Below, piece after piece: positions 1 through 10,130 of a DNA stretch of 64,000 bases (its first letter is position 1; the number at the start of each line of letters is the position of its first letter). The notes below the pieces were generated by a model. The model was not told where the DNA came from, ran no database searches, and was given only the letters and a program-made list of their open reading frames with translations. The position numbers and the translations under genes are program-made. Origin of the DNA: Adiantum capillus-veneris (taxonomy: Eukaryota > Streptophyta > Polypodiopsida > Polypodiales > Pteridaceae); the NCBI GenBank assembly GCA_014529385.2, contig CM043948.1, positions 20,326,951-20,390,950 on the forward strand, given 5' to 3'.

Positions 1-407
1 ATAAGTCAAGGTTTCTTAGCGGGTAGAGGATCCCTTTTTACCCTACGGCATCATTCCAAGATGGATGATTAATCCATTTGTTGCTTGGAAGACATAGCTA
101 TTGCAAGCATGTTTGCTCTTTAGTCCATTTCATTCTCCCAAAGTAGAGTGACAATTTCTACTTGGTGTTTGAGAGACTTCGTCTCGTCACAAACATGATT
201 CTAAGCATGCACACTATTTACATTTGTGCACAATAAAAAGAGAACTAGTCTTATAAGACAAAAACTTGGTCATTTAAAAGAAATTTGTACATTTTCTTAC
301 TCTAATGTAGCATTGTCAGCATTGATAAGGTTCATACTATCCTTCAACTATATTACTTGCATCCATCTAGCATCTTCAAAAGGATAATTGAACTTAATAA
401 GATACTA
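1..407. other. Unassigned sequence downstream of gypsy-1 integrase
   Basis: This stretch lies just past the stop codon of the minus-strand Ty3 integrase, so it should be that element's 3' untranslated part or its 3' LTR. I could not match it to the LTR sequence seen at 11589-12600 or 23630-25257. No open frame with recognisable content is visible. The left boundary of the element lies outside the window. Confidence 0.4.
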
Positions 408-1393
408 TCACATAATCTTACCATGTCGTAGTATCTTCTCTTTATGCCGAAGGATAGCTTCGGGTTGTAGCACCTCTTCTTGATCTTCGATTTTGGGAGG
501 GTCTTCAATAATTGGTTCTCTTGGTAGCTCTTCTTTGTAGGTCTTAAGTGGGCTCACATGAAAAGCATTGTGTATGAGCCAATGGTTGGGCAACTTGAGT
601 TGATAAGCCATCTCATTGATTGGCTTCAAGATTTGAAAAGGACCATAGTATCTTTTTGCTAGTTTAGCATAATACTTTTGACCGCTCGTAGGATTTTTTC
701 TCGTTGTTTGCCTCAATCAAGGCTTGGGAAACTTAAGTAATACCCCATCATTTTCTTTGAACGTTAAGGCCCTTCTATGCTTTTCAACAACATCTTTTTG
801 CCTTTGTTGAGAGATGAATATAGCCTCCTTAATCTTTTGAAAAGACTCTTGTAGGTCATGGTTATCCTCTTCGGCAACGAAGATCTTTCCATGTACTTTA
901 AGTAGCGAGGAACTTTTAGGTCTTCACTCAATGATTTCAAAAGGTGCTTTTCTCGTAGAAGTATGTACAATGTAAATGTACGCATACTCTACAAGAGGTA
1001 AGTACTTTTTCCATTGTGAACGTTGATTTACTTTTGTTACATAAGTCTTTAGTAGATCGAGTATCATAAGATTGGCTCTCTATCTTTGGCCATCCGTTTG
1101 TGGGTGATACTTCAAAGAGAAATTCAATCTTGTACCTAGATTTTCAAAGAGACCTTTACACAAATTACTGGTCATTCTAGGATCTCTATCTGACACGATG
1201 GATGTCGGCAATCCATGGTGTTTGAAAATCAAAGATATGAAGAGAGCTGCCATTTGGTGTGTCTTAATAGTCCTTTTGACAAGAATAAAGTATGCTTGCT
1301 TTCTATATCTGCTGCTGAGTATTGTCCATATTCTCGTATTCCCATAGATAGACTTGGATAATCCAAAGATAAAATCCATGGATATACTCTTCG
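408..1393 (-). pseudogene. Ty3 integrase, catalytic core and C-terminal part (gypsy-1)
   Basis: This is the 3' end of the pol gene. The stretch 1080-1379 encodes the RNase-H-fold integrase core, with the first catalytic Asp in MDFIFGLSKS and the second in SDRDPRM. The usual QTDGQTER region reads QTDGQR followed by a TAG stop at 1080-1082, at the place where the third catalytic residue (Glu) normally sits. Downstream pieces (764-985, 408-716) are in shifted frames. The 408-716 part shows the Ty3 integrase C-terminal pattern (YYGPFQILKPI, then HNAFHVSPLK). The upstream half of the integrase lies at 7630-8051, beyond the CACTA element. The gene is dead. Confidence 0.85.
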
Positions 1394-1396
1394 ATG
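1394..1396. repeat. Target-site duplication ATG, left copy (CACTA-1)
   Basis: ATG directly precedes the CACTA terminus and recurs at 7630-7632 directly after the other terminus. Three-base duplications are typical of the CACTA/En-Spm superfamily. Confidence 0.85.
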
Positions 1397-1409
1397 CACT
1401 ACAAGAGGT

Positions 1410-1650
1410 TGTGTGCTCTTGTGACGCTGTTAGCGACGGAAATACATTGGGTTTTTATAACCCCCGGCGTCGCTAAAACCGTCGCTACGAGCGTCGCTAC
1501 GAGAGCGTCTCTATAGGCGTCGCTATAGGCGTCGCTATATAGCGACGCATATAGCGACGCCTATTGCGACGCCTATAGCGACGTTTACACAGAAGACTAT
1601 AGCGACGCTCATAGCGACGCTACAGAGCCATAAATAGAGACTCTTATAGT
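1410..1650. repeat. CACTA-1 left subterminal repeat array
   Basis: The motif TAGCGACGC and its complement GCGTCGCTA occur about a dozen times in both orientations (GTCGCTACGAGCGTCGCTA, ATAGCGACGCATATAGCGAC and so on). In En/Spm such subterminal motifs are the binding sites of the TNPA-type protein. The match here is by position and architecture, and binding is inferred. The matching array at the other end is 7497-7612. Confidence 0.8.
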
Positions 1651-2025
1651 GACGCCCGAGAGAATTTTTTTTTGGTGGCAGGGCATTGCCCTGAATGCCC
1701 TGCAACCCATCAACCATATTGTACTTGATTCACTTTTTAAAAAAAGTGCAAAAGTAGATAATAGACCCAAAATAGTCACCCACAAGATGCATTGTTTGCA
1801 AAATTGACAATTGTACACATCATAAGCAAAATGAATTGATTGGCAAATGTAATAATGACAATTGTACAACATCATAGGCATAAAGAATTGATTGGCAAAA
1901 GGAACTGCGGTGACAAATGTAATAATATACATGGTTCAAAAAGACGTATAAAATCCGTCTCATGATACATAAGCTATGAGAAACCCTAAACTAATGCTAT
2001 CTAGCTACGGCTAAACTGACGTCGT
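1651..2025. other. CACTA-1 region downstream of the transposase genes
   Basis: This lies between the stop of the Transposase_24-like gene and the left subterminal array. It contains a duplicated AT-rich segment (two versions of a stretch with GAATTGATTGGCAAA near 1830 and 1885) and a short stretch with GCCCTGAATGCCCTG. It should hold the polyadenylation region of the two minus-strand genes. No coding content is recognised. Confidence 0.5.
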
Positions 2026-3186
2026 CTAGTCAGACGTCTCATCACGTCCAAGCGGCGTATCTGTCGGATTCTGCAAAAAAAGACAATAAGACAGCTTTCA
2101 GTAAGTATAAACATATAAAGACATTTATAAAACAATACAAAAAATAAAAAAGAGTAAACCCTAATACTAACCATGCCGCCGCGAGAACTGAGAATGTCCA
2201 TCAGGGCGTTTAAGCCCTTCCTGCCTGCGTACTCGCGCTCGTACGGTGTGGGATCACGTCCTGTCATCGACCACTATCAAAACATACAAAGATTTCATTA
2301 TGTTAGAACTAAAAAACTCATAAACCCTAAACTATCGAACATGCATAAAGAGCAATGTGAAAACACTTACAAAATCGGCCTCAAATGATGCCCATCCACC
2401 GCTCCCCAAGTGGTGCAAGCTCCCTGCCTCTACTCGCGCTCTGGCTGCATCCTTTTGTTGCTTCCACTTGTCGGGATTCTCGCGCGCTGCTTTCTTCGCA
2501 TTCTTCCAATCTTCTTTGGCCAGCCAATCTGGCCTGTTCCACCCATTCTTGATTGCTTTTTGCACTTCGGAACGCTTGTGTTTGCAGTATTCACGCATTC
2601 GAATCTTCATCAGGTCTTCATTGAAGCGCTGATCCCGTGTTGGAATGGGAAACTCATCATGAAGTATGCTGATGACTCTGTTTTTTAAATCACTTGGTAC
2701 TTCACTCCATTTGTTTAGTATGTAGTGTCTAAACAGCTGAGAGCAAAGACCACGCATTCGCGAGATCACCTTCTTGCCGTCATCATCCATGATGATGCCG
2801 CCGCTGATGTCGACGGAGTAAGGCAAGCCCTCTGGCCGGTGACGCGTGAACCTGGGTGTCCCGGCAGGGGTCTCTAGCGGCGTGTCGATGGGGGTGCGGA
2901 CGTCAGGTGTCTCCACCGGCGTCTGGGCCCCGAAGCGAGGAGTGTCGAGTGGGGTGGCTCCTGGCGGAGTAGGTAGAGGTGTGTAGCTTCTAGGAACAGT
3001 CAGCCGTGCAAAACCTGGCGTAGATGGCGATGCTGTGGCTGGTGTGGGGGCGGGCAAAGAAGGGGAGGGTAAAGAGCCTCGTCGAACACGAGGCGGTGTG
3101 GAGGCATCAGTGGCGGAATCCCCACAACAACCGCCACCGCCACCACTACAGCGCCGGTGTCTAGACGAGTGTGAAGCTCGTCTCAT
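2026..3186 (-). CDS. Transposase_24-like (Ptta/En/Spm) accessory transposase protein, three exons
   Basis: The proposed exons are 3186-2371, 2273-2172 and 2070-2026. They join in frame at GT...AG introns of 97 and 101 bases and give about 320 residues ending at TAG. The first half is Pro/Thr/Ser-rich low-complexity sequence with repeated TPxxTP patterns. The second half carries the conserved block found in plant En/Spm-associated Transposase_24 proteins (NRPDWL, then WKQQKDAARARVEAGS, then HLGSGGWASFEADF, then TGRDPTPYEREYAG). The role is presumably DNA binding or regulation, as for TNPA. The ATG at 3186 shares ATGA with the TNP2 stop codon. The open frame extends 19 codons upstream of this ATG but begins there at a TTG. 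A homologous pseudogene lies at 38610-39514. Confidence 0.82.
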
Positions 3187-5889
3187 CGACGCCGAAGCTT
3201 CGGAGCGCGCCACTTTTGCATCACTGGATTGTGAAGCATGCAAAATCGGTTGATTTTAGCCTCTAGATCTTCCGTCATCTTCTTCTCAACACCGAGATTG
3301 CACATGACAATCCCAGATATGCGCTCATCATCTATGGTTCGCCATAGCGTGTCCCGGGATTTATCAAATCCGTCTAGCCACTCTCCAATGTACACTAGGG
3401 ACTCTGATACCAACCAACCTTCTGCCATGCTACCCTCCGGACGTGCCTTTTGATGCACATATCCCTTAAGCGTTTTCATGAAACGCTCTAAGAAGAACAT
3501 CCATCTGGAATGAACTGTGCCAGCTATTTCCACCTCATCAACTATGTGAACAAGAAGATGCACCTGAATGGTTAGCATTGTAGTAGGAAAATGTTTCTCA
3601 AACATGCACACAAGCTCCGCAGCATTTAGTTTGGCGAATGGTATGGAGTCTACGTTGATCTCCTTTTGTGAGATCCATTGCATCAGCTTTGCAAGTTTGT
3701 AGATTGTGTTACGGATGTCGAGAGACAAACATCCCTCAATGGCAACCGGTAAAATAAACTGTAAAGTATGTACAGCAATGATATTAAAGTCCACATTTTA
3801 TGCAATGATATTAAAGTCCACTATGAACGTACCTGACACATTTTATGCCAATCGTGTGACTTCAAACCGGTAAGCTTTCCTTCTTTAGTAAAACATGTTC
3901 GGAGCGAGTGCATTACGCCAGTGGGGGTCCGCAAAGATCGAATGGTCTCTTTTACTTTGCGTTCTTGGGCTCCTGTGAAAATCCATGGTGCTTTAGGGAG
4001 TTTTATCGATCCATCAGACGCTGTTTGCGGCCAATATTGCTCCATACGATCCACATTTCTAAGGTCAACTCTGGCTCCCAAAGTATCTTTCTTGCCGGTC
4101 AAATGGTCCCATAGTAGATTACCCACATTCTTGAATATGTGCATTGGATCGAGCAAGTGATTGATCATGAGTCGGGGCCAGTATGGTAACTCGTACCATA
4201 GAGATAGTCTCTTCATCCCTGGAGGCAATCCGTCATCGCACATCTCCTTCTGCTCTAACCATGCTTGTGCAGACATCCTTGGTGGCTCTCTTCCCAAAAA
4301 GCCGTCGCGTAACACATGATTCTCTGGAAGATACGCTTGATGACCTTCGTAGATTTGCTTCTTCAGTGAGGGTGCCCTACGTGCATTCAGTCTAGGTCCA
4401 CATGTGACACATGCTCTGTATCCGCTTGTTTGAAGCCCTACATGTATACACATGATAATAGATCAACTATGGGAAAAAACAAGATTTACAGTGTCTGAGT
4501 GAGGAGTGTCAATAGATCACCTGAGCATTCTGTTAGCCCGGGATAGTCATGCATGGTCCATATTAGAATGCCTCTGATCAAAGCATTCCGTCGTCCTGTG
4601 TGTCGGCTCATATCCACCACCTCTATGACAATCCAAAATTGTTGTAGCTCTTCCAATAGTGGACGAAGATACACATCCATATTCCCCACTTTATATCGCC
4701 CTGGCACAATCAAGCTTAGCCATAGGTGACCCTTCTTCGTAGTCAACCACGGGGGAATGTTGTAGTTGACGATGACAACGGGCCATACATTGTAAGATGT
4801 TGATCTTTGACCAAATGGATTTACGCCATCCATAGCCAGGCCTAAGCGCAAATTTCGAGCTTCCCTGGCAAAATCCGACCATGTTCCATCTATATGTTTC
4901 CACGCTACGGAATCTGCAGGAATTCGTAGCACACCATCCGAAGATTTATTCTCCTCATGCCATGATGCTAGGGCGGCCATGGACTTACATTCGAAGAAAT
5001 TCTTTTTGTGAGGAAGCAGAGGGAAATGTCGCAAAACCTTTTGTGGAATTTTTGTCCCGTGGAGATCTACTCGATATCTTTCGGAATCACATTTCGGACA
5101 CTTCTCCATGTCTATGTATTCCCCTCTGAAAAGAATGCAGTCATTAGGACAAGCGTGGATAGAATTGTAATCCATCCCCAAGTTTCGCAAAATCTTTCTT
5201 GCTTTATCTCGAGAATCTGGCATCACATTGTCAGCTGGTAGTATGTGCTCTTTCAGCAATCTACACAACATAAAAATATGATACAGTCGTGTAAAAATCT
5301 ATCAGATCATTATACATTTAGAGTTCTATTAAAGTAAACTAATTGTAATAGATCACCTGAAAAGCGCTGTGACGCTAGTGTCACTCCATCGAAACTTTGC
5401 CTGCATGTTGAGAAGAACCAGGAGTGCTTTCAATCTAGACATACGTGCTCCATTATACAATGGCGTATCGGCTTCACTTTTCATATCATCATAGATAAGC
5501 CTTTCTGAATCCATGATCGTCTCGATCATTTCATCAATCTCGGGCTCAAACATTGCCTCGTTGGGAATGTGCTCTGCATGATCATCCCCCGAGCTGTCAG
5601 AGGCTACATCTTGTGGCCTCACATATGCTGCTTGACCAAAGCGCCTGCGAACACGTCTATTGGGTTGCAAGATTGCTGCTTGTTGGCCAGCGTCAGAGTC
5701 CGACGAGTTATAATTGGCAACAACTCGATCTATAATAGATGGATCCAACTCGCCAAATTCGCGAACGTGCTGCAAAGAAACACGTCTTGTCCGTCGCACA
5801 GCATGCTTGCATTGATTACAAGGACATAAGACCCTCGTTGAGAGATAGGTGTTTCGGTTGGACGGTCCCACATCCTCGTCGCTACTCAT
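3183..5889 (-). CDS. TNP2-type CACTA transposase, four exons
   Basis: Placing introns by eye at 5356-5261, 4520-4438 and 3832-3759 (all GT...AG on the minus strand) gives one uninterrupted frame of about 817 codons. The start is the ATG at 5889. Order of parts: an N-terminal transposase-associated zinc-like motif (LCPCNQCKH); the Transposase_21/TNP2 core with CPKCDSERYR, LAMDGVNPFG and LLDPMHIFKNVGNLLWDHL; then the DUF4218 region (KSHDWHKMCQ across the last junction, FILPVAIEG, RWMFFLERFMKTLKGYV, EGSMAEGWL). The DUF4216 region usual at the C-terminus of long TNP2 proteins is absent. The protein ends 30-odd residues after DUF4218, exactly where the next gene starts. It would cut and paste the element at its inverted ends. 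I did not verify every catalytic residue. Confidence 0.88.
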
Positions 5890-5951
5890 AATGAGGATAA
5901 AAATCTTATAACCTGGACAACAAATTTAATATTCTATTGGCATTCTTCGTC

Positions 5952-5955
<4 letters not shown>

Positions 5956-6018
<63 letters not shown>

Positions 6019-6019
6019 G
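5956..6019. repeat. (CT)n microsatellite
   Basis: About 32 uninterrupted CT units in the leader side of the CACTA-1 TNP2 gene. Confidence 0.95.
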
Positions 6020-6944
6020 TCATGTCCAATCCCCGCACACCTCGGTCTAGAGGTGCACGGAGATCAGAACCACCGGGTTATAATCTCGTCTTTATTGGTC
6101 AATACCTATATTTGTGGGTACAAGAAATCTACACACCCACGTCTACATGATACTGCATGTAGTGGACAAAACCCCTTTGCCTCTTCTCTAGCTGTAGCAC
6201 TTCACTTCATCTTAACATCTTTTCATAGTAGATCTTTTCACTGTTCGTCTAACTCTAAACCCTAAACCGTAAGTAATTCTTGCGTGGACTCGATCTAACG
6301 TAAATAAGCGTAAATCTAAATAAACGTAAATCTAACTAAAAATAAAGCTAAATCTAATTTAACGTAAGTCTAATGACTAGAGGTTGTCTAGATGGTCATT
6401 GTGTCGGGGATGTAGTGACTCTTGCCGCCCTGAAGATCCACCTTCTTCCCTATCTTCTGAAGACATTTCACCAGTACTTTTGGATCTACGGAGCCCACCA
6501 TGAGTGAAGGCAGCAATACCCTATATTCCATTGAGGGCTTTCTTCACCCGCTTCATGTAGGCATCGCAGTCTATGGAGACCTAAATCTAATCTAATATAA
6601 CGTAAATCTAAATCTAGCTTAAATAAACGTAAATCTAGTAAAAAATAAACCTAAATCTAATTTAATGTAAGTCTACATATAACCTAATCTTTAACATCTT
6701 TTAAGATAGTTTCCTACGACGTTATAACTCTCTTCTTCTTGTGTGTGTGCGCGTGTGTGGATGTGTGTGCCAATAAAAAGAGATAAATGGTATAACCTTT
6801 CTATCACCCATGCCAAGTATGATAGATTGATTATGCCATTTCCCTCTTGAATAATAGGTCTTGAGTTCAACTCCTCGTCGGCTAGATCTTTAGGTCTTTT
6901 AATTTTAATTAGTTTCCTACGACGTTAAATTAGTTTTTCTCTCT

Positions 6945-7166
6945 TTCTTTCTCAATGTGTGTGCGTTTTTTTGGATCGTATGCATGTTTTCTCTCTCTTT
7001 TCCTCTCTCAATGTGTGCGTTTTTTGTTTATGCATGTTCTCTCTCTCTTTTCCTCTCTCAATGCGTGCGTTTTTTTTTTATGCATGCTCTCTCTCTCTCT
7101 TTTTCTCTCTCAATGTGTGTGTCCATTCTTTGTTTATGTATGTGTGTGTGCGTTTTTGTTTTTGTT

Positions 7167-7202
<36 letters not shown>

Positions 7203-7353
7203 AACACTATGTGTGTGTGTGTATGTGTGTGTGTGTGTGACAGAGAGAGGGAGAGAGAAAGAGGGGAAGGGAACATGAGAATGAGGAGAGGGAAGGAGCA
7301 TACCTGGCTCTCCTTCCTCTCCTCGTGTGTGTGTGTGTGTGTGTGTGGAGAAG

Positions 7354-7400
<47 letters not shown>
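6945..7400. repeat. Compound CT/GT/GA simple-repeat block
   Basis: Three imperfect copies of a roughly 60-base unit (TCTCTCAATGTGTGTGCG then TTTTTT then TATGCATG) are followed by (CT)n near 7170-7199, (GT)n near 7208-7240 and 7325-7347, and (GA)n near 7358-7397. Translated ORFs in this block are low-complexity artefacts. Confidence 0.85.
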
Positions 7401-7436
7401 GGGAGAGCGTTACCTGCTCCTTGCTTGAGGGCGCCG

Positions 7437-7465
7437 AAAAACTCAGATCTGAGATCTGAGTTTTT
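7437..7465. repeat. Short perfect inverted repeat (hairpin) in CACTA-1
   Basis: Two 14-base arms, AAAAACTCAGATCT and AGATCTGAGTTTTT, are separated by one G. The stem could extrude as a cruciform or act as a site for a dimeric protein. It lies just inside the right subterminal array. The function is not known. Confidence 0.85.
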
Positions 7466-7496
7466 GGGCGCGCTCGGTTATTTTTTTTACCCCAGC

Positions 7497-7612
7497 CGGC
7501 GTTGCTATGAGCGTCGCTATGAGCATCGCAAATTTACAAAGAAATTTGCGACGCTCATAGCGACGCCGGGAATTCTTTTTTGGAGCGTCGTTGTGTGAGC
7601 GTCGCTAATATG
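7497..7612. repeat. CACTA-1 right subterminal repeat array
   Basis: Copies of GAGCGTCGCTATGAGC and GCGACGCTCATAGCGACGC mirror the left array at 1410-1650. Confidence 0.8.
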
Positions 7613-7629
7613 AAGAGCCTCTTGTAGTG

Positions 7630-8051
7630 ATGGTGAATTTGGGATAGGCAATGGTTGGAGTAATCCAGGTTGCTTCCCTCTATCATACTTCGTTTTTTGG
7701 CATACCACACATTTTGAAACACACTCTTGTATGTCCACTTTCATGGTAGTCCAATAGAAATATGTCTCTAGTCCTCAAGGAATAGGGTGAAAGCCTATGT
7801 GCCCCGCATAGGGAGGAGCATGGAATTCATACATAACTTTCTCACAAACCTTTCAGGATAGTTATCTTCTCCATGGCAATAGGCTGTGTGTTACCCATTC
7901 GCTTCTTCTACTCATCTATCATAGAAGATAGATCATTGTGAGTTGCTATAGACACGCATTAACTTTTGGTGGTCGTGAAAGTGCATCAGCCACTTGATTG
8001 TGATTTCTAGCAATGTGAGAAATATGACAATAAAATTGCAAAAGAAAATTT
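7630..8051 (-). pseudogene. Ty3 integrase N-terminal zinc-binding part (gypsy-1)
   Basis: Read on the minus strand, this is the H2C2 integrase zinc domain: a His-containing stretch around 7780-7830 in broken frame, then CVSKCVVCQKTKYDRGKQPG and LLQPLPIPNSP. The frame at the last motif continues without shift into the segment at 1393 once CACTA-1 and one ATG copy are ignored. The 7745-8051 part contains stops. Confidence 0.8.
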
Positions 8052-9046
8052 TCACACCTCATTTGTTTGTCCGGAAAGCTTGGTTTGCGTCATGAAGTAC
8101 TTGAGACTTTGGTGGTCTATTTGTAAAATAAATGGAGTCCCCAATAGATAGTGCTTCCATGTGTCTAGGACATGTAGAACAGTTAAAAGCACTTTCTCAT
8201 AAATTCCTAAGACTTGTTCATCCGTATTGACCCTTCGTCTCTCATATGCTATGGCATGCCCTTCTTGAAGCAAGACTACTCCAAGGTGATCACCACAAGC
8301 ATCACATTGGACCTCAAATGACTTTGAGAGATCCGGAAGCATGAGGACTGGCTGGGAGGTAAGCTTCTCTTTGAGCTTGTCAAAAGAATTTTTCTCTTTA
8401 GCATCCCATGAGTACTTAACGTTCTTCTTTGTTAAGTCATGTAATGGTCCTGCTATTTGAGGAAATTTTGCTATAAAGCGTCTACAGTAAGCACACATAC
8501 CAATAAAGCTTCTTAGCTCATGTAGATTCCTTGGATTAGGCCATGTTTTTTTTTACCTCTAACTTTGATGGATCCATACGATACCATCTTGAGAGATAAT
8601 ATGACCTAAGAATTGAATCTCTTGAAGGAAAAAATTGCTTTTCTTTTGGTTGAGAAAAAGCTTGTTCTCCCTCAATGCTTGAAAAATCACTTGAAGATGT
8701 TGCTTGTGTTCCTCCAAGAACTTGGAGTAGCTGATGATATCATCAAAGAGCACTCCAATGAATTTTCAATAGGGTATAATATTTTTTCCATTAGACGATT
8801 GAATGTGGCTGGTGCATTGGTCAAGCCAAAAGGCATGACTAGATATTTATAAATACCAAACAATGTACAAAACGTGGTCTTTAGGATATCTTCATCTACT
8901 ATCCTTATTTGATGATAGCCACTTTTAAGGTCAATCCTACTGAAGTAGGTAGAGCCTTTTAGCTTATCAAATATATCTTCTATCCGACGCATGAGAAATC
9001 TGTTTTTGATAGTGATACGGTTTAGTGCATGATAGTCCACACACAT
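8052..9046 (-). pseudogene. Ty3 reverse transcriptase and RNase H (gypsy-1)
   Basis: The RT fingers and palm are at 8687-9046 ([44 protein letters not shown]). The active-site segment at 8559-8753 reads LFDDIISYSK, keeping the two Asp residues. The RT connection and RNase H are at 8052-8498 (FIAKFPQIAGPLHDLTKKN, then the typical RT-RNase H linker). Frames differ between pieces and stops separate them, so no functional protein is possible. Confidence 0.88.
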
Positions 9047-9150
9047 ACGGTACGTACCACCTTTAAGGGAGAGGATCTAGGCCTCACCATCCCTTTGTCT
9101 ACCAATTCTCTTACTTGCCTCATGATCTCCTCTAGTTGAGCTTGGGAAAC

Positions 9151-9630
9151 TCAATAAGAAGGCTTGTTAGGCAGTGAGCTTCCTGGTAGGAGCTCAATTC
9201 GATGGTCATCATCTACGCGTTTTGGAGGTAATTCCATAGGGATATCATCGATGAACACATCTTGAAATCCTTTTAGAAAATTAGACAAGTCTAACTCTTC
9301 TTGATTCTTACCATTTACATTTGATAGAACATTAGGATCTTTTAGGGACTCTTTGACAAAAATCATGTACAGAGAAACTGAGCTCTTCATTGATTTATCA
9401 AAAGTAGGAGGATTTACAAGTGGTATAGTATGACCAGACTTACTAGAATCTATAAACATGCTCTTTCCCTTGTAGGTGAAGTAGATTCTCCTCTCAAGGA
9501 ACTTCATGTTGGCATCCATGTGGTTGAACCATGGTGCCCCTAGGATAGCATCCTCATGTTGAAGAGGAGAGATGAAAAAGTCTTCTTTGTTGACATAGCT
9601 ATGGACATGAAGCCTCAACTTCCCAAACAA
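9151..9630 (-). pseudogene. Ty3 protease-to-RT linker (gypsy-1)
   Basis: This 159-codon frame matches the gypsy-2 polyprotein between protease and RT (FISPLQHEDAILGAPWF, then the DDHRIELLPGSSLPNKP segment that leads into RT). The last motif precedes a stop-containing RT start at 9046-9150, where gypsy-2 has intact coding sequence. Confidence 0.8.
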
Positions 9631-9648
9631 GGGAGTAACGGAGGCTTG

Positions 9649-10130
9649 CTATCCCTTGAAAGCGGTGTTGGAAGTTACTATATCTACCAACTCAAAAGCT
9701 TGAATGCCCAACTTGGTGGCCAACTCTGTTGATATGAAGTTGTGAATAGAGTCAGGGTCAAACAAGATTCCCCAAGCATAGGAGAGAGGTGATTCTTTGC
9801 AATGAGCATCCTCTTTTGGAGCTTCAATAGTGGAAGGTCTAGGAGTCTCATTGCGGGCATTTCTCTTGAGGCAAGAACGATAACCATGTCCTTGCTCCCC
9901 ACACTTAAAAACTTTGTGGTCCTTGCGAAAAGCCACAAGCTCTTCAAAAGAGAGTTGATTTTTACCTTTGTAAACTTCCTTCTCATTGGACCAATTGTTG
10001 TTGTTGTTGTTGGAATTGCCTTGAGAAGAATTTTGGGTATTGGCTTTCCCCTTTGCATCATTTTTGTATTTTCTTTCCATGGACTTGACATTCCATCTAT
10101 CCCCTTGTTGTCAATGATGCACGAAAGCAA
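9649..10130 (-). pseudogene. Ty3 gag nucleocapsid and protease start (gypsy-1)
   Basis: The nucleocapsid zinc knuckle reads [14 protein letters not shown]. The first Cys of the CCHC pattern is Val here, whereas gypsy-2 keeps [14 protein letters not shown]. The protease active-site region reads FDPDSIHNFIS, where gypsy-2 has [11 protein letters not shown], so the Gly of the DxG-type triad is lost. Both changes fit a long-dead copy. Confidence 0.85.

Larger units (their letters stand above)
5890..7496. other. CACTA-1 5' non-coding region
   Basis: This is upstream of the TNP2 gene on the minus strand and is therefore the likely promoter and leader. It contains (CT)n at about 5956-6019, a module at about 6025-6130 also found twice in CACTA-2 (near 42270 and 42450), two similar AT-rich blocks rich in GTAAATCTAA words (6270-6370 and 6585-6680), and dense CT, GT and GA repeats from 6940 to 7400. 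Open frames here (for example 6955-7400) are products of the simple repeats. Confidence 0.6.
1397..7629 (-). mobile_element. CACTA-1: complete CACTA (En/Spm) DNA transposon
   Basis: The element begins CACTACAAGAGG at 1397-1408 and ends with the exact inverse complement at 7618-7629, flanked by ATG on both sides. Inside are subterminal arrays of a TAGCGACGC-type motif and, on the minus strand, a TNP2-type transposase gene followed by a Transposase_24-type gene. Both are open across splice sites I could place by eye. It sits inside the gypsy-1 integrase, so it is younger than that element. Perfect ends and open genes suggest recent activity, which is inference. The non-coding right part (5890-7496) holds microsatellites and the presumed promoter. 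Confidence 0.93.

Noticed and set aside
1535-1932. Two overlapping ORFs in the left end of CACTA-1
   Set aside because: They cover the subterminal repeat array (VAIGVAIGVAI-type periodicity) and have no known domain.
2357-2688. Plus-strand ORFs opposite the Transposase_24 gene
   Set aside because: Antisense shadows of a well-supported spliced minus-strand gene.
6955-7400. Several overlapping ORFs of 90-147 codons
   Set aside because: They translate CT, GT and GA simple repeats into Ser/Leu, Cys/Val and Arg/Glu runs. No protein signature.
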